Assembly (NCBI GenBank): GCA_900538365.1
Contig: UPXT01000044.1
Coordinates: forward strand, 1 to 19,114
DNA: 19,114 nucleotides
DNA from: an uncultured Acidaminococcus sp.
Lineage (GTDB): Bacteria; Bacillota; Negativicutes; Acidaminococcales; Acidaminococcaceae
Direction of reading: 5' to 3'
Part shown: positions 14,617 through 19,114 of the stretch, piece after piece
Layout of the letters: the number at the start of each line of letters is the position of its first letter
How positions within the stretch are numbered: the stretch's first letter is position 1
The notes under the pieces: generated by a model
Databases searched by the model: none
What the model was told of the DNA's origin: nothing
Seen by the model: the letters and a program-made list of their open reading frames with translations, nothing else
Position numbers and translations under genes: made by a program

Positions 14617-15885
14617 CTACTCCCGTTCCACCCAGCCGATTTTTTCAAAAATCAGGAAGGCAAGGCTGGCAAGGATGGCTGCCACTGTAGCAAGGCCCAT
14701 TCCCTTGAGCTGAACCGGACCAATGACGATGGTGGCACCACTAAGACCGGAAATGAGGGTCAGGGCCGAAAGGATCAGGTTCTTCGGTTTGGTGAAATCC
14801 ACCTTGCGGTCAACCATCATGCGCAGTCCAGAAGCAGCAATGAAGCCAAAAAGGAGAATGCTGACACCTCCCATAACAGGACCGGGGATATTGTGGATGA
14901 GAGCTGCAATCTTGCCGACAAAGGAAAAGATAATGGCAAGGATGGCAGCGCCGCCAATGACCCATGTGCTGTATACGCCGGTAATGGCCATGACCCCCAT
15001 GTTTTCCCCATAGGTCGTGTTCGGCGTGGAGCCAGCAAGTCCGGAAAGCACATTGGAAAGGCCGTCTGCAATGAGCGAGCGGTGAAGCCCAGGATCCTTG
15101 ATGAGGTTACGGCCGACAATGTCACTGGTTACAAATAGGTGCCCCAAATGTTCGGCAAGAACGACAAAAACGGCAGGCAGGATCATCATGATGGCGTTAA
15201 GATGAAAGCTGGGACGATAAAAGGTCGGAGCCGAAAACCAGGCTGCGGCCGCAACGCTTTCAAAGGAAACCACGCCGAGCCCATAGGCAATGGCGTAGCC
15301 GCTCACCACTCCAATGAGAATGGGAATGATGCCGATAAAGCCCTTGCCCAGGATGGTCGCAAGGATGGTGATAATGAGCGTTGCCGACGAAATCTCCATA
15401 GCCTGGACGTTTGTCATGCCCTTTACAGGATCCATGAAGCCTGCCATGTTCATGGCCATGGGCGCAAGCTCAAGACCGATGATGGCGACAATAGCCCCCA
15501 TAGCAGCAGGCGGAAAGAGCATGTCAATCCACCGGGTCCCTATTTTTTTCACCAGAAGGCCCACAAGGATGAAGCAGAGCCCAAAGGCAATGAAGCCACC
15601 CTGCGCGTCCCCATACGTAAGGCCCGCCGTGTGGGTAACGGCAAGGACAGGCGAAATAAAGGCAAAGCTCGAACCTAGGTAACTTGGCAGGCGCCATTTG
15701 CAAATGGTGAGATACAGCAAAGTGCCAACACCGTTCATAAAAAGCGCCGTTGATGGGTCAACGTTCAGCAGGAAAGGTACAAGGACCGTAGCGCCAAACA
15801 TCGCAAATAGATGCTGTAGGCTAAGCGGCAGCGTCTGAAGGATGGGCAGCTTTTCTTCGACTTCGATAATGCGTCTTTCTTTCAT
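14617..15885 (-). CDS. uraA: Uracil permease (nucleobase:cation symporter-2 family)
   Basis: The 422-aa membrane protein takes up uracil, in family members by proton symport. Signatures are the N-terminal LPLSLQHLFAMFGATVLVPFL, the GSSFAFISPV segment (71-80), Glu245-His246 in VVLAEHLGHLFVTSDIVG and Glu294 in GSTPNTTYGENMGVMAITGVYS; the two glutamates correspond to the substrate-binding pair of E. coli UraA. About 14 hydrophobic segments are expected for this fold. The Shine-Dalgarno is a modest AGGGGG about 12 nt before the ATG. No attenuator of the PyrR type is seen in the 178 bp upstream. Confidence 0.93.
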   Translation of the reverse strand: MKERRIIEVEEKLPILQTLPLSLQHLFAMFGATVLVPFLLNVDPSTALFMNGVGTLLYLTICKWRLPSYLGSSFAFISPVLAVTHTAGLTYGDAQGGFIAFGLCFILVGLLVKKIGTRWIDMLFPPAAMGAIVAIIGLELAPMAMNMAGFMDPVKGMTNVQAMEISSATLIITILATILGKGFIGIIPILIGVVSGYAIAYGLGVVSFESVAAAAWFSAPTFYRPSFHLNAIMMILPAVFVVLAEHLGHLFVTSDIVGRNLIKDPGLHRSLIADGLSNVLSGLAGSTPNTTYGENMGVMAITGVYSTWVIGGAAILAIIFSFVGKIAALIHNIPGPVMGGVSILLFGFIAASGLRMMVDRKVDFTKPKNLILSALTLISGLSGATIVIGPVQLKGMGLATVAAILASLAFLIFEKIGWVERE

Positions 15886-16016
15886 TAACTTTGATCCCCC
15901 TCAGCAAATTTGTTGGTACTGTGCTACTAGTGTATCACAATGAATTCCCCGTGGTACAGTCATTTTTTGCGCGTCCTGATAGTATCGCACCAAGAGTCTG
16001 TCCTAAAGGGAAAGCC

Positions 16017-16057
16017 AAAATTCTCCCGTCAAAACAAGATTTGCTTTGCTGGGAGAA
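16017..16057 (-). terminator. Probable terminator of the DUF4127/AbgA-like operon
   Basis: TTCTCCC (16021-16027) pairs with GGGAGAA (16051-16057); the 23-nt interior contains a smaller CAAA/TTTG pairing. On the minus strand four U residues follow the stem. It begins 6 bp past the stop codon at 16064. Confidence 0.6.
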
Positions 16058-16063
16058 CGCTTG

Positions 16064-17362
16064 TCATTTATTCAAAAAGTGCTTTACAAGTTCCGTTACG
16101 GTATAGACGCTAAGGGGCAGGACATCTTCATTGAAATCAAATTCACTGGTGTGATGACCCGAAGCTTCCTCCGTCCCATAGAGCATGTAAACGGCCTTGC
16201 CGCCATGATTCTGGACGCGGCTCATAAAGTACGAGCAGTCCTCACTGCCGCTGACGGTATGATTTTTTTCGATGTCACTGTAGACGCCAAGTCCCTTGAC
16301 GACTTCATAGACCTCTTCGCCCATGTCAGGTGAAGAATTGCCTGACGCCGCACTGCCGCGGGCGACCATTTTCACGGTAACGCCGTACATATCAGCTGCG
16401 GCCTTGACCATGCGGCGGGCTTCTCCTTCCATAAATTCATTGATGGCTGTCGAACCGCCGCGGGTCTCAAATTTGATGACCGCGTTGTCAGGAATGACGT
16501 TTCGTCCCGTCCCTGCCTTGAGAATTCCCACATTAACGCGGGAAGGGCCGTCGCTGTGACGGGAAATGGTATGGAGGGCCAGCGAAGCTTGGGCCGCTGC
16601 AAGAAGGGCGTTGCGGCCATTCTGGGGATTGGCACCGGCATGGGCCGGTTTTCCCGTAAAGAACGCATCAATCTTGCTTGTTGCAAGGAATCCTTCGGTC
16701 ATACAGACTAGGCTGTTATTTTCGCCATTGCCAAGACCAATATGCCCGCTCAGGAAATAATCCACATCATCGACAATACCACTTGCCACCATCCCGCGGG
16801 CACCCATGACACCTTCTTCACCGGGCTGGAAGCAGAGCTTTACCGTGCCTGCCATTTCATCTTTGTGGGCGGCAATGAGGCGTGCTACGCCAAGACCAAT
16901 GGTTGTGTGTCCATCGTGCCCACAAGCATGCATCAGGCCCGGATGGGTCGACGCAAAGCCTTCCCGGGTCGGGCGATGCGCGTCCGTTGGGTTTTCATCG
17001 ACAAGCAGACAGTCCATGTCAAAGCGCAGGCCCACCGTCTTACCCGGCTTAGCAAAATGCATGATGCCCACGACGCCCGTCTTGCCGCCTTCCATCTTTT
17101 TCACAAGATTGGGATCGGCCCCTTCCTTGATTGCTCGTTTCATGGCGCGGTCAAGTTCATTTTTATCAGGAACGCCCATCATTTCGTCTTCCTTCATGCA
17201 GGAAGCTCCCATGAGCACTTCATAACCCAGGTCCTTAAGCGCTTTTGCCACATGGGAGGCAGTACGAAACTCCGTCCAGGCAAGTTCAGGGTGGGCGTGA
17301 AAATCACGCCGACAGGCAACAAGCTCATTTTTCATCTGCATGGCTTCATCGTATAATGTCAT
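16064..17362 (-). CDS. abgA: M20 family amidohydrolase, AbgA-like (p-aminobenzoyl-glutamate hydrolase subunit A type)
   Basis: The 432-aa protein belongs to the M20D metallo-amidohydrolases and resembles E. coli AbgA along its full length. Shared features include DFHAHPELAWTEFRTAS near the start, the charged insert MMGVPDKNELDRAMKRAIKEG (61-81), metal-site motif MHACGHDGH (144-152), PGEEG (180-184) and the C-terminal SGSEDCSYFMSRVQ and EASGHHTSEFDF. AbgA with AbgB cleaves p-aminobenzoyl-glutamate, a folate breakdown product. No abgB or abgT is in this window, so the exact substrate is uncertain and other N-acyl amino acids are possible. AGGAGGAG precedes the ATG. It follows DUF4127 by 34 bp in the same transcript. 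Confidence 0.85.
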   Translation of the reverse strand: MTLYDEAMQMKNELVACRRDFHAHPELAWTEFRTASHVAKALKDLGYEVLMGASCMKEDEMMGVPDKNELDRAMKRAIKEGADPNLVKKMEGGKTGVVGIMHFAKPGKTVGLRFDMDCLLVDENPTDAHRPTREGFASTHPGLMHACGHDGHTTIGLGVARLIAAHKDEMAGTVKLCFQPGEEGVMGARGMVASGIVDDVDYFLSGHIGLGNGENNSLVCMTEGFLATSKIDAFFTGKPAHAGANPQNGRNALLAAAQASLALHTISRHSDGPSRVNVGILKAGTGRNVIPDNAVIKFETRGGSTAINEFMEGEARRMVKAAADMYGVTVKMVARGSAASGNSSPDMGEEVYEVVKGLGVYSDIEKNHTVSGSEDCSYFMSRVQNHGGKAVYMLYGTEEASGHHTSEFDFNEDVLPLSVYTVTELVKHFLNK

Positions 17363-17396
17363 GATTCTCCTCCTCTGCCGCCTTAAGACGGTCCGT

Positions 17397-18998
17397 TCAT
17401 TTCATGGTCTTTTTGACCACCGATACTTCAAAAGTCCGGTTCCACGGCAGGTCATAAGTGTACCCATCCACACGCTGGCCTAAATAAGGAAATGCCGTTT
17501 CCTTCATTTCCTTTTGAAGGGCTGTATGAAGGATTTCCTTTTCCTTTGGAGTAAACTTTCCTTCCTGCCATTTGTTGGGATAGGTGTATTCCACACGTAG
17601 GTGCTGCCGCACCAAGGCTTCATAGGCCCAGTCGTCGAGATAGCGCACCGTAAGAAGCTCCTTTCTTTTCTGCGGCGTCATCTGCCGCGCCATAAGGCCC
17701 TGTCCCAACGTGTATCCCAAGGAATTGCTGGCCGTATTCCAGCCGGCGTAGGACGCAAGATCATAGGCCATGGGCTCAGCGCTGTGCGGCAGCCGGCGTT
17801 CAAAAAGTCCTTTGATCAGGCCCCTGCTGCTGCCGTTGCCAAAAGCGATGTCCGCAATGCCCACGGCATACCCCGCCCTGAGAAAGGCCTCCGACTGATC
17901 GAGAAAAGCCGTCATCCCTGACGTTACAAGGTCCGTATTGGCCGCTTGATCTGCACCGCGTGTCACGCCGTCCTGCGGCGTATAAATTCCCGCCACAAAA
18001 TCGGCTCGCTTGGCTCGTTTTGCAGGATACCCGCCAAGGGCCCAGACATGTTCCTTATAACTATGAGCAATGGTTCCATCTTCGTAATCAGGAACGGTAT
18101 CTTTTCCTGCGCCGGGGGCATAGAACCCATACACAATCGGCGTCAGACCCCGCGCCTTGTAATAGGCCCTCGTCAAAAGAATCATCCCCATCTCATCGGT
18201 TCCTGAAAAAGAGCGGATCGTGTAGGACTTTTTCCGATCCTGAAGCAGTCTGCGGGCATCAAGGTGAGCCTCGGAATAAGGTGCTGAGTCATCCCTTGCA
18301 ATCAGAAAATAATCAAAGGTTCCCGCTTCCGCCGCGTCATACAGCTGGGCTAGGACGGCCGCATTTTTTTGCCGACGCTGCAGCAGATCATTCTGGATGG
18401 AAAGTGGAATTTCCTTTTGAAGGGCCCCGAGTTCCTTTTCTTCCTTCCGACTAAGCGGCCCCATGTCCTTTTTATCTCGCAAGGCGCCCCACAAAAACAG
18501 TTTTGGGCCCCACTGGGCATAGTACTGAGGCTCCTGAGGGGCACTGCTCCACTTGGGGGAGCGCATAATCGTCGCAAACACATAGAGAGGAATATCGGCA
18601 TGACGAGTCTTGAAATCAAGCAGGACATTGACCCGCTCATTGAGCAAGGTCTCACTGAGTTCGTGGGTCCGGCTCGTGGTAAGGCCTCCATAAATAAGGG
18701 AATCGGCGGCAACAACAGCTGCCTCTGCAAAGGGGCCTTCCTCTTGGAGCCATTTTCCCAGAGCATCAGGATCACCCTTGCGCGAAGACGAGCTTAGAAG
18801 CTCAGTTGGCGGCGTCACGACATCGATCCCCGCTTTTTTAAAGGTATCCACCGTATAAGCAAGATTGACTGGGCGGTCATCAAGGGGAATATATAAAATT
18901 CGTTCTGCTGCCAAAACCGAATCTCCCCATGTAAGTGTCCCCAACAAAAGGGACAGGAAAAATGACCTGACAAGTTTCCTTTTGGCCCAAGTAAACAC
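17397..18998 (-). CDS. DUF4127 family exported protein
   Basis: The 533-aa protein starts at a GTG (18996-18998) with AAGGAGG 8 nt upstream; a longer TTG frame to 19055 would begin upstream of the likely transcription start and is rejected. It has a clear signal peptide (KRK, hydrophobic core, VLA-AER cleavage near residue 30). After it comes RILYIPLDDRPVN (33-45), then AADSLIYGGLTTSR (97-110), an ARDDSAPYSEAH segment and GIADIAFGNGSSRGL, all hallmarks of DUF4127, whose activity is unknown. The repeated Asp-rich motifs could be a metal-dependent catalytic site (inference). It is the first gene of a two-gene operon with the AbgA-like hydrolase. Confidence 0.88.
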   Translation of the reverse strand: MFTWAKRKLVRSFFLSLLLGTLTWGDSVLAAERILYIPLDDRPVNLAYTVDTFKKAGIDVVTPPTELLSSSSRKGDPDALGKWLQEEGPFAEAAVVAADSLIYGGLTTSRTHELSETLLNERVNVLLDFKTRHADIPLYVFATIMRSPKWSSAPQEPQYYAQWGPKLFLWGALRDKKDMGPLSRKEEKELGALQKEIPLSIQNDLLQRRQKNAAVLAQLYDAAEAGTFDYFLIARDDSAPYSEAHLDARRLLQDRKKSYTIRSFSGTDEMGMILLTRAYYKARGLTPIVYGFYAPGAGKDTVPDYEDGTIAHSYKEHVWALGGYPAKRAKRADFVAGIYTPQDGVTRGADQAANTDLVTSGMTAFLDQSEAFLRAGYAVGIADIAFGNGSSRGLIKGLFERRLPHSAEPMAYDLASYAGWNTASNSLGYTLGQGLMARQMTPQKRKELLTVRYLDDWAYEALVRQHLRVEYTYPNKWQEGKFTPKEKEILHTALQKEMKETAFPYLGQRVDGYTYDLPWNRTFEVSVVKKTMK

Positions 18999-19031
18999 AA
19001 GCGTCCCCTCCTTCTTCCTAAAGACCCTTTT

Positions 19032-19040
19032 ATTATAGCA
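19032..19040 (-). promoter_or_regulatory. Extended -10 promoter of the DUF4127 operon
   Basis: TGCTATAAT on the minus strand (19032-19040) is an extended -10; the -35 position is a plain T-run. The inverted repeat at 19061 begins just beyond the -35 position, so whatever lies there could have replaced the native upstream promoter sequence. Confidence 0.55.
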
Positions 19041-19060
19041 GGCAAAAAGCCGCAAAAAAA

Positions 19061-19114
19061 GTGGTTCTATAATTTATTTTGGGGCGCTAAAGTGACCGTC
19101 CAGGTGCGTGTCCT
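19061..19114. repeat. 54-bp terminal inverted repeat, right copy
   Basis: It is the exact reverse complement of 2-55 and runs to the last base of the window, so the real repeat probably extends beyond it. The inner edge is 63 bp upstream of the DUF4127 start codon and adjoins an A7 run (19054-19060). No coding sequence is recognisable within it. Confidence 0.9.

Noticed and set aside
15886..16016. PyrR-type attenuator before the uracil permease
   Set aside because: No PyrR-binding loop or terminator/antiterminator pair was found; only near-direct repeats GGTACTGTG and GGTACAGT are present.

Overview
The window looks like one segment of a bacterial chromosome with moderate GC. It has strong AGGAGG-type Shine-Dalgarno sites, near-consensus sigma-70-type promoters and tightly packed genes. 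The gene content (DUF134/NifX-like fusion, PepC cysteine aminopeptidase, DUF4127, AbgA-like hydrolase, UraA permease) and the signal-peptide style suggest an anaerobic Firmicute, probably of the Negativicutes (Acidaminococcus-like). This assignment is inference from protein style; no rRNA is present to confirm it. I call 17 protein genes plus one very uncertain short ORF. Sixteen of the 17 are on the minus strand; only the nitroreductase (1901-2638) is on the plus strand. There is one tRNA, tRNA-Ser(GCU).

From left to right: a 54-bp repeat copy (2-55); a DUF134 regulator-like/NifX-like fusion behind a consensus promoter with two identical-type palindromes; nudC; a plus-strand NfsA-type nitroreductase converging on tRNA-Ser; pepC; then a compact minus-strand run transcribed lipoprotein hydrolase -> aldo/keto reductase -> flavin reductase-like protein -> RibD-type reductase -> exported hydrolase (8797 down to 4355), with a LysR regulator just upstream. 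Next come a TMEM175-type channel, a gene-free stretch with two long perfect hairpins and short direct repeats (about 10531-10961), a two-gene ABC exporter whose promoter carries two CsoR-family-like dyads, guaA and uraA (GMP synthesis and uracil uptake), and finally a DUF4127 exported protein followed by an AbgA-like M20 hydrolase. The other copy of the 54-bp repeat, in inverted orientation, closes the window (19061-19114).

The genes fall into functional groups rather than one system: redox and detoxification enzymes (nitroreductase and the LysR-adjacent operon), nucleotide metabolism (nudC, guaA, uraA), peptide and folate-fragment turnover (pepC, AbgA-like), and membrane transport. I did not find a clear new defence or mobile system. 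The most noteworthy points are regulatory: the operator pair on the DUF134 promoter, the CsoR-like operators on the ABC exporter, and an exported hydrolase whose best ribosome-binding site points to an ATA codon. The exactly inverted 54-bp ends imply that the window is bounded by two oppositely oriented copies of a repeat, most simply insertion-sequence ends at which an assembly stopped.
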